Of a DNA stretch of 64,000 bases, positions 21,419 through 31,819 are shown one piece after another (position 1 is the stretch's first letter; the number at the start of each line of letters is the position of its first letter). Source of the DNA: Jaltomata sinuosa (Eukaryota; Streptophyta; Magnoliopsida; Solanales; Solanaceae); assembly GCA_003996215.1 (NCBI GenBank), contig QJPP01000031.1, positions 868,001 through 932,000 of the forward strand. Reading direction: 5' to 3'. A program made the translations under genes and the position numbers. The notes under the pieces are model-generated. The model was not told where the DNA came from. It saw only the letters and a program-made list of their open reading frames with translations, and searched no databases.

Positions 21419-23528
21419 AGTCCTCCAGGGAGTTCCACCTTCTTTCCCTTGAGCTATTAGCATTGAGGGCAATACTGCCTTTATGGGGAGGGGGTGGCGT
21501 TACTTGCTTTTTGTTGGGTGCCCGTGATTGGGCTTAAGATATTGTTTTTATTGCCCTTGCTGGGCATTTTTAACATTTCTGCTAGATTTGATTTGTCCAT
21601 TGTCGAGCATATTTTGGATGATTTTGATACTTATTTCCCTTACTGAGCCTTTAGATTATGTTAGTTTAATTTTAATTTTATTATTGCACTCTCGCCGAGC
21701 TTGATTTTTGGTTGTTGAGATTCTGTTGCTGGGTTGGTCTTACATTCCCCATTGTCTTACTACCTGTGCTTTGAAAATACACTAAAGGCCTACACCGAGG
21801 CTTGTTCTTAATGAATCATGAGCGTGAAATTTAGATATCGCCTTGTTAATAGTAGTTTAGCAATAAACTCCAAGGGTTTTCTTAATACCACAGTTCTTTC
21901 CCAAGGAGCAAAAGTTTTGATTATTTTATTTTTTTCTTTTCTTTTGTTTTTCTGTCAAACTGGGTTGGTGTTTCCCTATGATAGATTGAGAGGCAACTTT
22001 CTTAAGGGAAAATGCTAAGTTTTAGTTTAAAATTGAGTGTTGCTTGTCTCGAAATGGGCCCACCAAATTATTTTTTTTGACAAATTGTTTTTGTAAATAA
22101 AAGGAAGAAGGGAAATGGTTTTTTGAGGAAAAACATTCTCTTGTCATGACTTGCACACTCTCGCTTTGGCTTGATTGACTCACAAATGAGTGTGTAATGA
22201 ACTCGGAATAGCTTGTTGAAAGTCATTTGTCCCAATTAATTTTAATACTAATGAAAGAAGTCTTATGGCATGATGCCTTGTGTGGTGAGGCTTTACCTTG
22301 ATTCTCGCACATGCGTGTCTTCTAGAACTTTCCCCGAATGTGATTTAAGGCAAAATTCTAGGTGTGACCGAGCTTGGAAGATGACCTTAGACCCTTTTTG
22401 ATAGCCACTTCACCCAAATGCCTTCCCATAACATCAATCATAGTGAAACCCTTTGAGCTTGTAACCGTTCTTTGGCACCTTGTTAACACCTTGACCTTTT
22501 TGAATCTCTATTTTGGCAACTGTCCTCCCTAATTGCTTGAAAGTGATGTAGGCTCAAGCCTAAGTTTGGGGGGGGATGAAAGGACAACATAGGCAAACAC
22601 CTAAGTTTGGGGGTGTATGTGATCAAATGAAGAGAAGAAAAGGAATGCACTTCAAATGCAAGGTAGCACCTTAGGTTTGAATTCAAAATTGCTCCAAAAG
22701 TCAATCCAATAAGGGAAAATGAAAAGCAAAAATAGGTGCTGCCAAATAAAGGCGATACAAGGAGTCGAATCATCATGATTGAAAAGGAGAAGCTTGGGTT
22801 GTGTGAGGGAGAAATAAGGTGAAATTGAAATTTGAAAATGTGAGCGGTGTTTGAAATGAGAACAAGGAGCATTAGGGAGGTGTAGTCACTTGAACCAAAT
22901 GAAATTCTCACCTTAGACCTAGCCAACATCGTAACCCGCAAGTCCTTGGTGATTCCGAGATTGGCTACCCTACATTAGTGACAATTTACATGAAGGGCAA
23001 GCCTATTGTTTGGCGTGTGTGCACTTGAATTTTCTTAAGAGAGTGAGAGTCTTCTTGGTTCTCCTCTAATCCCGTTGTTTGTGAATTGAATGATTGTGAG
23101 TGGGATTCTCTCTTGTGGTGAGTGGCATCATGCACTCGAATTGAATCATGAAGTCTCTATTTCAATTGAGAGGAATGAATGAGACAAGTTGTGTGGCTAA
23201 TCTCGAGGCAAACCTTGACAGTCCATGCCAATGACTTGAGAAGCTTAAATCATATCTTGTTTTGAATGACAAAATTCCCTTGATTTTGAATGAGAAATGA
23301 AGTCCTTTTGGAAAAGGTTTTGAATTAGCCAAATGCCTTGAGTTTGTGGTGGTTCAAATTGAGATGATCATCGTAGTTGAGTCTTTTGTTTGAGTCTTTT
23401 GTTTATTCTTTTTCTTAATTTTTAGTACAGATCAGTCTTTTGTGACTTGATTGAGTCTAGAGCATAATTTATTCCTTGCCCTATGAGTGTCTTGCTTGAG
23501 GACAAGTAATAGTTCAAGTTTGGGGGTT
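21419..23528 (+). other. ATH2 3' untranslated region with three purine tracts
   Basis: No gene seen. It holds AT-rich sequence with three copies of an AAGTTTGGGGG tract at 22562-22576, 22603-22616 and 23516-23528. Only the last touches the 3' LTR and would be the plus-strand primer. The string CTTGAGGACAAG (about 23496) just before it recurs before the ATH3 3' LTR (about 39087). Confidence 0.65.
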
Positions 23529-25035
23529 TGATAAGTCGGTAATATACCAATTTATTGAGCCTATATCCATGAATTATTTCTATGTTTTGAATAGATTTAC
23601 AGGTTCTTATAGCCTTTATTGATGTCTATGTAGGTACTTTCGATTAATGATGAAAAATAAGGAAATAGACCCACAAAGGGCTCAAAAGGAGTGAAGTATA
23701 AATGGATCTGAAAAGATGGAGATTCTGACCTGAGATGCGGTGCCCATGCGACACGCACAAGTTGTGGTGCGGAATGCACCTATGCCCCATATAGATACAA
23801 AATTCACTGAAGAATCTGCTAAGGGGTACGGTCGTTGTGCGTTGCGCATAACCCAAGGTGCGAACCGCACCCCCTTCGCATGAGGCCTCCAAAATGAGCT
23901 GAAGTCACTGGTTCAACTGAAGATGGTGTGTGATTTTCATATCACGACGTGCGGACCACACATCGCACATCGCGTTGCACACCACCCGAAGGGCAATTTT
24001 GTCCTGAATTTTAGTGACGTTTTGTAAAACTATAAAAGGTCAATTTAGGCATAATTGTAAATAACATTCTTTAGTCCTGAATATTCTGAAGAGCTTTTAA
24101 CTTTGAAAATAAGTTTTCCTCTCCAAGGAGAATAGGGTTTCAATCTATTCTCTCTTGGTTAACCATTTATGTACTCAAATTGAGCTTAGAACTTGAGATT
24201 AAGCTTGAATGAAGAGGAATTTTACTTACCCACTTGGTATATCCCTTTTCTTTAGCATGAGTGGCTAAGTTTATTTGTCTAGTGATGTGTTGATAATGGG
24301 TGCTTGACAAATGGGTGTGGGTGTTGCTAATTCTTGCTTATAATTGCTTATTTGACATGGGTCTAGTAGTTTCACCAAGTTTTAATCCTAAAATTGGTGG
24401 TTGCAAACATTAATTTTAATTACTTGACTATTATGTTGCTTGAAAGAGAATTTCATGGTTTTGGATGTGAGATTACTAGTGGGAACTTGGGACTCCATTC
24501 AGATTTGAGGCTAGAAATAGATCATATGGATGGAATCACCCACTTAAGGGTCTAAGCAAGAGATAGTGTGACCTCCCCAAGCTAGATATTGGTTGCTTGT
24601 TGATTTAACCGATAATACTCTAACTGGGATTATCCGATATATGGTTGTTGATCGAGAGATAAACAATCATACTAATGGCCAATGCTACTTGTATCAATAA
24701 GCGAGAATAAGTATGAATTGATAATCACCCTATCCCACATTAAATCCCCATTGGATTCACATCCCTAGTCGCCTACTCAATTTGGCACACCCGCTTTACT
24801 CATTTGCTTTAATTTGAATTGTGATTATAGTGACAGAATCCCAATTCACCCAACCTTTTACTTTCGTGTTATAAGAATTTACTCTCCTTGTGAACTCATT
24901 TCGATACAATCTTCATATATCTAGCATCAAGTCTCTGTGGGTATGACCCCGACACCTGTTGGGTACTTATAAATGTGTTTTGCTTGACGATCGTCGTGCG
25001 TCCATACTTGGGGAGTACGATTTGAGCGTTTATCA
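23529..25035 (+). mobile_element. ATH2 3' LTR
   Basis: 1507 bp, TGATAAGTCGG to GCGTTTATCA, matching 3703-5193 throughout. GTGCG/CGCAC words at 23735-23990, TATA box CTATAAAAG at 24030. It is followed by the ATAGG duplication. Confidence 0.9.
24030..24038 (+). promoter_or_regulatory. TATA box of the ATH2 3' LTR
   Basis: CTATAAAAG downstream of the word cluster. Confidence 0.55.
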
Positions 25036-25040
25036 ATAGG
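25036..25040. repeat. Target-site duplication of ATH2, right copy (ATAGG)
   Basis: See 3698-3702. Confidence 0.7.
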
Positions 25041-25344
25041 TCTCACGCCTTTCAGGTTTTCGTGAGCCCTCTAGGAAACCACAATAAAAATGCAATAAAA
25101 CAAAATAAAATATGCAACACATAATAAAGCTTTTAACGCATCCCCCAAGTACCCAAGAACCATCATACCACCTCCGTACCATAATCATAATACCAATTAA
25201 ACTCGATAATCACCGCAATCTTATAATCACAATCATATATACACCATCTCTTACTTCCAACTTAACACATAACTGACATCACCGGATATGAGTTTATAAC
25301 ACAAATAATATCAATAATAATTAAGAGACATCTAACAGTGGACT

Positions 25345-25354
25345 CTTTTATAGC
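25345..25354 (-). promoter_or_regulatory. TATA box of the solo LTR
   Basis: On the minus strand GCTATAAAAG, about 340 bp downstream of the 26-bp palindrome and about 780 bp from the LTR start. Confidence 0.5.
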
Positions 25355-25690
25355 ATGCTAGACACAAATATTTTAAATCTTAAGGAATCATGCCAAAAAA
25401 GAAAGGAATAGCATTTACATACCTAGAATCCAAGCTCAATAAGTTTATGTGGATAATCGATCAAGTGAAACATCAAAAAATATATATTTGCCCAAAACAT
25501 CTTCACATATGCACGTATATACAAAGAGCAAGAGAAAATAAATATTTTTGGAAGTTTTTTGTTTAACGTGTAAATGAATAAAAAGTTAAAGTTGTAATGT
25601 AAACATATATTCATACAATAAAAAATGAAAAATGATTGGCTATCACATGTAATGACTAGTGGCACATTAAAGTTCTTTTGTTGTACACTC

Positions 25691-25716
25691 CCTCCACTTC
25701 CACGTGGAAGTGGAGG
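25691..25716. repeat. Perfect 26-bp palindrome centred on CACGTG
   Basis: Arms CCTCCACTTCCAC (25691-25703) and its exact complement (25704-25716) meet with no loop. The centre CACGTG is the G-box core bound by plant bZIP and bHLH factors (family knowledge). Confidence 0.95.
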
Positions 25717-26132
25717 TGATACCCCCAAAAGATTTTTGTCCCGTTATACAAATATTTGGGTATTGCATATATTTGTGGTAAAATAAATATATTTTTTTGA
25801 ATATATTACAATCAATAAAAAAAATTATTTTGAATAAAGTCTACCTCATATAATAATACTTTTTCAACATAACTACCCTTACTATCTTCATTAAAATATT
25901 ATTAATTATAAAATCCTTTAAAATAAATACAATACCAATATATCGTAACCAACAATTTTTTTGTCATAAATATTTAAAGCATATTAGAAAGGCAATATAA
26001 ATGTATTTTAATCAAAATCTAACTTACATCAGATATTTCAAATACACATGGTATTAATAAAATCTCTAAATTTAGGCTCTTAAACCTTTGACACGGGACG
26101 AAGAAAAACTTTAAAACACCTGGGGTGTTATA

Positions 26133-26137
26133 ATTAT
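26133..26137. repeat. Target-site duplication of the solo LTR, right copy (ATTAT)
   Basis: Exact match to 3107-3111; host protease resumes with CTGTTCC. Confidence 0.8.
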
Positions 26138-26430
26138 CTGTTCCCTTATCTGTTGCTACCCTGGTGGGTGATTTTTTAGTAGTGGATCGGATTGTTAGGT
26201 CATGCTTGGTAGTTGGTGGTGGTCTTGAGACTTGTAATGCTTTGATGATATTAGATATGCTAGACTTTGATGTGATTCTAGGCATTGAATGGTTATCCCC
26301 TCCCCGAGAAATTTTGAATTGTTATTCCAAGACTGTTACCTTAGCCATGCCAAGTGTATCCCCGATTGTGTGGCATGGTTTTATTGGCCGCACACTGTAT
26401 GGGATCATTTCTTGTCTTTAGGCTAGGAAG
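26138..26430 (+). pseudogene. TEK1 protease, second part
   Basis: Continues the piece ending at 3111: VGDFLVVDRIVRSCLVVGGG, LDMLDFDVILGIEWLSP, LNCYSKTVTLA, SPIVWHGFI. It ends in frame at a TAG (26419) before ARKLIS, at the same codon where TEK2 has TAA. Confidence 0.85.
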
Positions 26431-27402
26431 TTGATTTCATGCGGGTGTTTTTCTTATCTAGCATATGTTCGGAATGTTAGGGCTGACACTTCTTCTCATG
26501 AGTCAGTCCTTGTGGTTAGAGAGTTTTTAAATATGTTCCCGACCGACCTGCCAGGCCTTCCACCTCAGCATGATATAGACTTTTTCATTGAGTTAGAGCC
26601 AGACACCAGTACCATTTCTATCACTCCATATTGTATGGATCAAGCTGAGTTCAGAGATCTTACATCTTTAGGACTTGTTAGCTAAGGGTTTCATCGGGCT
26701 GAGTGTGTCATCCTGGGTGCTCCGGTTCTATTTGTGAATAAGAAAGATGGCTCAATGCGAATGTGTATTGATTATCGACAGCTAAATAAGGTGACTATAA
26801 AGAACAGGCATCCGATGCATATAGATGACTTGTTTAATCAGCTCCAGGGTGCAACATTGTTCTCTAAGATAGATTTGAGGTCAGGCTACTACCAGATGAG
26901 GATTAGGGCAGAGGACATCCCTAAGACAACATACAAGACACGTTATGGCCATTATGAGTTCTTGGTGATGTCTTTTGGGTTGACTAATGCCCCAACAACT
27001 TTCATGGACTTGATGCACATGGTGCTCAAGCCATACCTAGATTCGTTTATGATAGTCTTCATAAATGATATATTGGTATACTCTCGAGGTAGGGAGGAGC
27101 ATGAGCATTATTTGAGGATCGTGCTCCAGACTTTGAGAGATCATCAGCTTTATGCCAAGTTCTCAAAGTGCAAGTTTTGGCTTGAGTCAGTGGCATTCCT
27201 AGGACACGTAGTGTCTAAGGATGGGATTAGGGTGGACCCAACAAAGATTGCAGCCGTTCGTGATTGGCCAAGGCCTACTACTCCTAACGAGGTTCATAAT
27301 TTTGTTGGGTTGGAAGGATATTACAAGTGGTTCATTGAGGGCTTCTCTTCCATAGCCGCACCTTTGACTAGGCTGACTATGAAGGATGTCCCATTTCAGT
27401 GA
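26431..27402 (+). pseudogene. TEK1 reverse transcriptase
   Basis: Nearly the whole RT is visible: FPTDLPGLPPQHDIDFFIEL, a small rearrangement at 26650-26730, then MRMCIDYRQLNKVTIKNRHP, FSKIDLRSGYYQMRIRAEDI (first Asp kept), MSFGLTNAPTTFMDLMHMV, the active-site strand VFINDILVYSR (about 27055; YxDD has become FIND, so the first Asp of the pair is lost), FLGHVVSKDGIRVDPTKI and VGLEGYYKWFIEGFSSIA. The frame ends at a TGA in place of the Trp that begins the RNase H linker. Confidence 0.85.
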
Positions 27403-27860
27403 TCTGATCAGTGTGAGGATAGCTTCCAGAGGCTTAAGGCCTTATTGACTTCAGCTCCAGTGTTGACATTGCCAGTTGAGGGTCAGAGCTTTTCAGTGTA
27501 TTGTGATGCTTTGTTAGTTGGTCTTTGTTGTGTGTTGATGCAATAGGGTTGGGTGATAGCTTATGCATCAAGGCACCTAAAGGAGCATGAGCACAACTAT
27601 CCCACTCATGAATTTGTACTCAATATCTGGAGGCACTATCTTTATGGATTTTACTATGAGATTTACACTGATCACCATAGTCTTCAATACATCATGAGTC
27701 AGCAAGAGATGAACTCTAGGTAGCAATGATGGATTGAGTTGCTGAAGGACTACGAAATAACTATTCTGTACCATACGGGAAAGGCAAATGTGGTAGCGGA
27801 TGCCTTGAGCCAGAAGATAGTGAATATAGGAAGCTTGGCATCTCTTTTAGTTTCATAGTA
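27403..27860 (+). pseudogene. TEK1 RNase H
   Basis: Removes RNA from the RNA-DNA hybrid. Visible: SVYCDALLVGLCCVLMQ (catalytic Asp), ASRHLKEHEHNYPTHEF (Glu-bearing helix partly changed), WRHYLYGFYYEIYTDHHSLQYI (second Asp), LLKDYEITILYHTGKANVVA and DALSQKIV. Stops at 27544, 27721, 27727 and 27858 lie largely at Gln or Trp positions. Confidence 0.85.
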
Positions 27861-27864
27861 GCCG

Positions 27865-28890
27865 TTGGCCTTGGACATCCCATCCTTGGCTAACCATTTG
27901 GTTAGGCTTGATTTGTCAAATCCTAGCAGAGTTTTTTCGAGTGTTGAGGTCCATTCTACTCTGGTTGATCAGATTCAGCGACATCAGTTTGAGGATCAAC
28001 ATTTGTGTGGTATTCTTGATCAGGTTCTGTGGGGTGAGGCCAACAAGGCTACTTTAGATTCTGATGGTATTTTGATATTTGATAGTCGCCTTTTTGTTCT
28101 AAGAGTTATGGATTTGATACAATTGATTCTCTATGAGGCTCATTGTTCCAGATATTCCATCCATCTGGGTGCAACCAAGATGTATAGATATTTGAAGCAG
28201 TTTTACTGGTGGAGTGGTATAAAGAGGGACATAGCAGAGTTTGTATATAGGTGCTTGAACTTCTAGCAGGTTAAGTTCGAGCATATGAGACCTGGTGGAT
28301 TGATTAAGAGACTTTCCATTCCTAAGTGAAAGTGGGAAGAGATCACTATGGATTTCATAGCACGGTTGCCACACACTTCTCGAGGGTTTGACTCTATTTG
28401 GGTTATTGTTGATAGGCTGACTAAGTCAGCACACTTTTTGCTGGTTCATTCTTCTATAGTGCAGAAAGGTTGTCTCAGATCTATCTCCGTGGGGTTGTCT
28501 ATTTGCATGGGGTTCCAGCTTCTATTATTTCAGACTGTGGTACACAGTTTACATCTCAGTTCTAGAGGACTATTAAGTGAGAGATGGATATAGAGGTTTA
28601 GCTTAGCACAACATTCTACCCACAGATAGATGGCCAGTTTTAGAGGACTATCTAGGTCCTAGAGGACATGCTACATGCATGTGTTCTTCATTTTAGGGGT
28701 TCATGGGATCAGTACATGCCTTTGGCAGAGTTTGCTTATAATAATAGTTATCACTCGAGTATTCTCATGGCCCCTTTTGAGGCATTGTATGGTAGGGGTG
28801 GTAGATTGCCAGTGGCTTGGTTTGATGGTTTTGAGTACCGGCCACAGAGTACAAATCTACTTTGTGATTCCTTCGATAGAGTTTGGGTGA
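27865..28890 (+). pseudogene. TEK1 integrase
   Basis: N-terminal zinc-binding part: YEAHCSRYSIHLGATKMYRY and RCLNF, where the second Cys of CxxC is Phe. Core: ITMDFIARLPHTSRGFDSIW (first Asp), VDRLTKSAHF, a frameshifted stretch at 28460-28600 holding the second Asp (about 28530), and WDQYMPLAEFAYNNSYHSSI with MAPFEALYGR (Glu, about 28770). Broken by stops and at least two frameshifts. Confidence 0.85.
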
Positions 28891-29405
28891 TTTAGGACAG
28901 ACTTTGGCAGCCCAGAGTAGGCAGAAGAGCTATGCAGACCGTAAACTTTGTGCCTTAGAGTTTAGTGTTGGTGATCGGGTATTTCTTCGAGTGTCGCCCA
29001 TAAAAGGTGTGATCAGATTCAGCAGGCAGGGAAGCTTAGCCCCAGGTATATTGGTCCATTTGAGATTCTTCAAAGGGTTGGAGATGTTGCTTATCTTCTA
29101 GCTTTGCCTTCTATGTTCTCAGCTATTCACCCAGTGATTTATGTATTCATGTTGCGATGTTATGTTCCAAATGAGTGACATATTCTACGGTGGGATTCAG
29201 TGCAGTTATATGACAATTTTGTTTTTGTTGAGCAACAGGTAGCCATTCTAGCAAGAGATATTATGCAATTGAGGTCTAGATATATTCCTGTGGTTAAGGT
29301 TCAGTGAAGGCACCATCCGATCGAGAAGGCTACCTGGGAGACCAAAAGTGAGATGCGAGCTCAGTATCCATAGTTGTTTGAGCCTTCAGGTACTCCCTTT
29401 TCTTG
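28891..29405 (+). pseudogene. TEK1 integrase C-terminus with chromodomain
   Basis: ALEFSVGDRVFLRVSPIKGV opens the GPY/F module. The chromodomain lies at about 29215-29395 (QVAILARDIMQLRSRYIPVV, then RHHPIEKATWETKSEMRAQY). A TGA at 29305 replaces its Trp. It ends with the GTPFS tail just before the 3' LTR. Confidence 0.8.
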
Positions 29406-29442
29406 ACTTTCGAGGATGAAAGTCCTTTTTAGTAGTGGATGA

Positions 29443-31819
29443 TGTAATGACCCTTCCGGTCATTTTCACATTTTTTCTTTCTTTGCATTATTAGAGCTTA
29501 CCTGTAGTGGCCCTTAGTCATTTATGACTTGCTAGGACCAGTGGTTCGATGCTTGAGTCGTTCTTTGGGTCTTTCTAACACTTTCCCTATTTTAGAGCTT
29601 TAACTTAGGAAATTATTGACTTTAGTCAACATTCTTAGCAAGCATGCTCGGAATCAAATTCTGGCAGTTTTGTTAGCTCTGGAGCATAGATTTTGGTCTA
29701 GCTGGACCTTTGGTTGGGGCCTAGGGGCTTTGATATGGTTATATCTCACTTTCAGAGATTTCAAGCCAGTTGGGGTTGGAAGTTTGACTTTGGTCAACAT
29801 TCAGAGAAGACAGCCTCGGATGGGAATTCCGTTAGTGTAGTTAGCTTTGGAATGTCAACTTTGGGCTAGAGAGACCTTTAGTTTGGGTCCCGAGGCTTCC
29901 AGACTTGTTTGGGGTTATTAGATTCTATTTCGGTAAAGTTAGTCTTTTTGGGGGTGGGACCACTTTTCATTAAATCAACCTCGTTTGGGAATTTTATCGA
30001 TTCTATAGAGTCTAGATGTCATTTCTTGTAGGGTAGCATAGCCCATTATCATGCACGGGTCCCCAGATGATCCTTGAGGGCGTGATTAGGGAAATTTTGA
30101 GTTGAGTTTGCAGCTGGTTGCTGATGGTTCTGGTATGAGTGTGACTGCGGTGCTTTAGTCGCACCTGTGCAGCCGTATCTATGCTTTGGGTGCCGCACTT
30201 ACGGTCCTAATGGCATTAGTTGGGGGCGCACCTACGCTCCTTCTCCCACCCTGTGATGCTACCTCTGAGGCAGTTGGACCGCACCTGCGGGGTTGGAGGT
30301 TTTGTTGACCTCCGCCCCTGTGATGGTCTTGGCACCAATGCTGTGATGCTACTGCGTCATTATGACCATAGGTGTGCCGATTGTTGGCATCTTAAATAGT
30401 TCATCTCCTTCATCTCTTCCAAGTTTTAAATCATTTTTCCACCATTTCTCTAGAGCTTTAAGCTCAATTCTCGGTTTGGGTTCATCTTAAGTGTTGGGTT
30501 GAAATATTCTTTGCCCGTGGTCGATTTCCCGCCTTCAATTATAAATTTTCTTTCCCTTAATTCTGTTAATTCTTTGATTGATTCATAAATTATTCTTTGG
30601 ATTTAGGGGATATTTTAGGCCCTTCCCTTACCCGCATTATGCTTAATTTCTGAGCATGTGTTCCTGACAGCGTTAGGAACCTCGTGGTAATTTCTTTTTT
30701 CAGTTTTGGGTTGCGAGGCCCATGGGTCTGTTCTTGACCCAAATTTTTCACCCAGCTAATTTTTAGAATTAGGAGTATCATTAGCTTCATATTGACGAGT
30801 AGGCTATGTTTTTGATAGTTTGATCACTATTCAGGCTTCTCAGAGCAGTTTGGGCTTGGAAGACATTTTTCCAGCAGCTTTTCATCGTATGCTAGATAGG
30901 CTATGGCTTACCGATCTTAGACTTGGTCTATATGGAATGTAGTTATACTATTTAGCTCATCCTGTGGTTAGGATTACTAAGTTAGCACCCCAGACCTTGT
31001 CTGCTTTCTTCTTGTCCATTCTTGTTTCTTTTGCTTCAGTATTTGAGCTAGTAAATTAGTATTACCCTTTACGGCCTTGAGTGGCCTTTGCATATGCCTC
31101 TGGACCATAGTTAGTGGGATATTTGGGAAATGTTCGTGAGTCCCAAATATTGATTCGTGAGTGCTAGCTGGTTATCTGTGTTGTAGAGCAGATTAAGCAT
31201 GTGCAAAACCAGTAGGTTGATATTGAGTTGTTGGTTGTATCTGAGCATATCATCATCATAAAAAGAGCTTTTCTGCATTGGTTTACTACTACTTTAGGGC
31301 TGCAGGCCTGACTATCACTGGTTTTCTAACCTTGCATGGCCCTGAGGTCCCATTTTCAGTTATTAATGGCTATAAATGGACTTAAAATTAGTTTAATGGA
31401 TCTTCTTGAAGTAAAAGGGATTAAATGTTGGTTTTCACACTGGTACTTAAGATGATACTAGACTCAGTCGAGCTGAGTGCTAGATAGAGTTTTACTACTG
31501 ATTTTAGACTAGGATAGACTCTGGGTATGCATGATGAGATCTTGAAAGTTGGTATATGATCGCGGAGACCTCCATGGACCTTTCCAATCTGGACTAGGGG
31601 CCACAGTTGACAGTGCCAGAAGAGGGGTATACGGGGAAGTAGGGGTATACGGGAGAAGCCCTTCCATAGGTCCTACCTACTGGGCCTACGGGCGCTGAAG
31701 GAGGTGCATACAGTGCCACTGGCATATCATATCATATCATTTATTTCTTCATGGTTCCACCCCTTGTTTACTATTTGCTGAGTGTACTCTCTAGTAGTAT
31801 GGAATGCCAGTAGGGTTTG
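29443..31819 (+). mobile_element. TEK1 3' LTR, cut by TEK3
   Basis: Begins TGTAATGACCCTTCCGG and follows the TEK2 LTR in order for 2.4 kb, with its own GC-rich words (30139-30380) and a TATA-like TTAAATAG at 30391. It stops inside the block TAGTATGGAATGCCAGTAGG, where TEK3 starts. The missing end (about 1.1 kb) is not found in the window. Confidence 0.85.
30391..30399 (+). promoter_or_regulatory. TATA-like box of the TEK1 3' LTR
   Basis: CTTAAATAG, matching the same place in TEK3 (32662). Words of the type GCACCTGYGC occur just upstream. Confidence 0.4.

Larger units (their letters stand above)
3703..25035 (+). mobile_element. ATH2: pol-less Athila-like element, 21.3 kb including nested TEK2
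   Basis: Order: 5' LTR 3703-5193, tRNA-Asp-type primer-binding site 5197-5214, gag 5321-6640, a conserved hairpin region 6661-6711, long non-coding spacer, extra 3' ORF (8462-8970 and 20470-21418, split by TEK2), long untranslated region with purine tracts, 3' LTR 23529-25035. Without TEK2 it is about 9.8 kb. Protease, RT, RNase H and integrase are missing: gag is followed within about 25 bp by sequence that normally lies after pol. It therefore depended on another element for mobility. The LTRs differ at roughly one base in ten over their first 180 bases (estimate by eye). Confidence 0.85.
25041..26132 (-). mobile_element. Reverse-oriented solo LTR, right piece (its 5' side)
   Basis: Read on the minus strand, the LTR starts at 26132 with TATAACACCCCAGG. 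It is strongly AT-rich between 25740 and 26030. It has a perfect 26-bp palindrome at 25691-25716 and a good TATA box at 25345-25354. No coding region is supported; the 101-codon minus-strand frame at 25423 resembles nothing I know. Confidence 0.7.
1294..31819 (+). mobile_element. TEK1: oldest Tekay/Del chromovirus, in two pieces (1294-3111 and 26133-31819)
   Basis: Gag and the start of protease lie at 1294-3111. Protease through chromodomain and most of a 3' LTR lie at 26133-31819. The two pieces join exactly if the 23-kb insert and one copy of its ATTAT duplication are removed: the host reads CCATTAT before the insert and ATTATCTGTTCC after it, matching the intact order in TEK2 near 14466. 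The 5' LTR is not in the window because ATH1 occupies that place. The 3' LTR is cut at 31819 by TEK3. Everything between the pieces is later insertions. Being the host of four successive layers, TEK1 is the oldest recognisable element here. Confidence 0.85.

Noticed and set aside
22483..22941. 152-codon minus-strand frame in the ATH2 3' region
   Set aside because: AT-rich, no recognisable motif, overlaps purine tracts; I could not support a gene.
26431..29405. RT and RNase H block as an endogenous pararetrovirus
   Set aside because: Integrase with chromodomain, LTRs, tRNA priming sites and target duplications show Ty3/Gypsy elements; no movement-protein-like region seen.
31728..31742. CATAT microsatellite
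   Set aside because: Three units only, ordinary low-complexity sequence inside an LTR.
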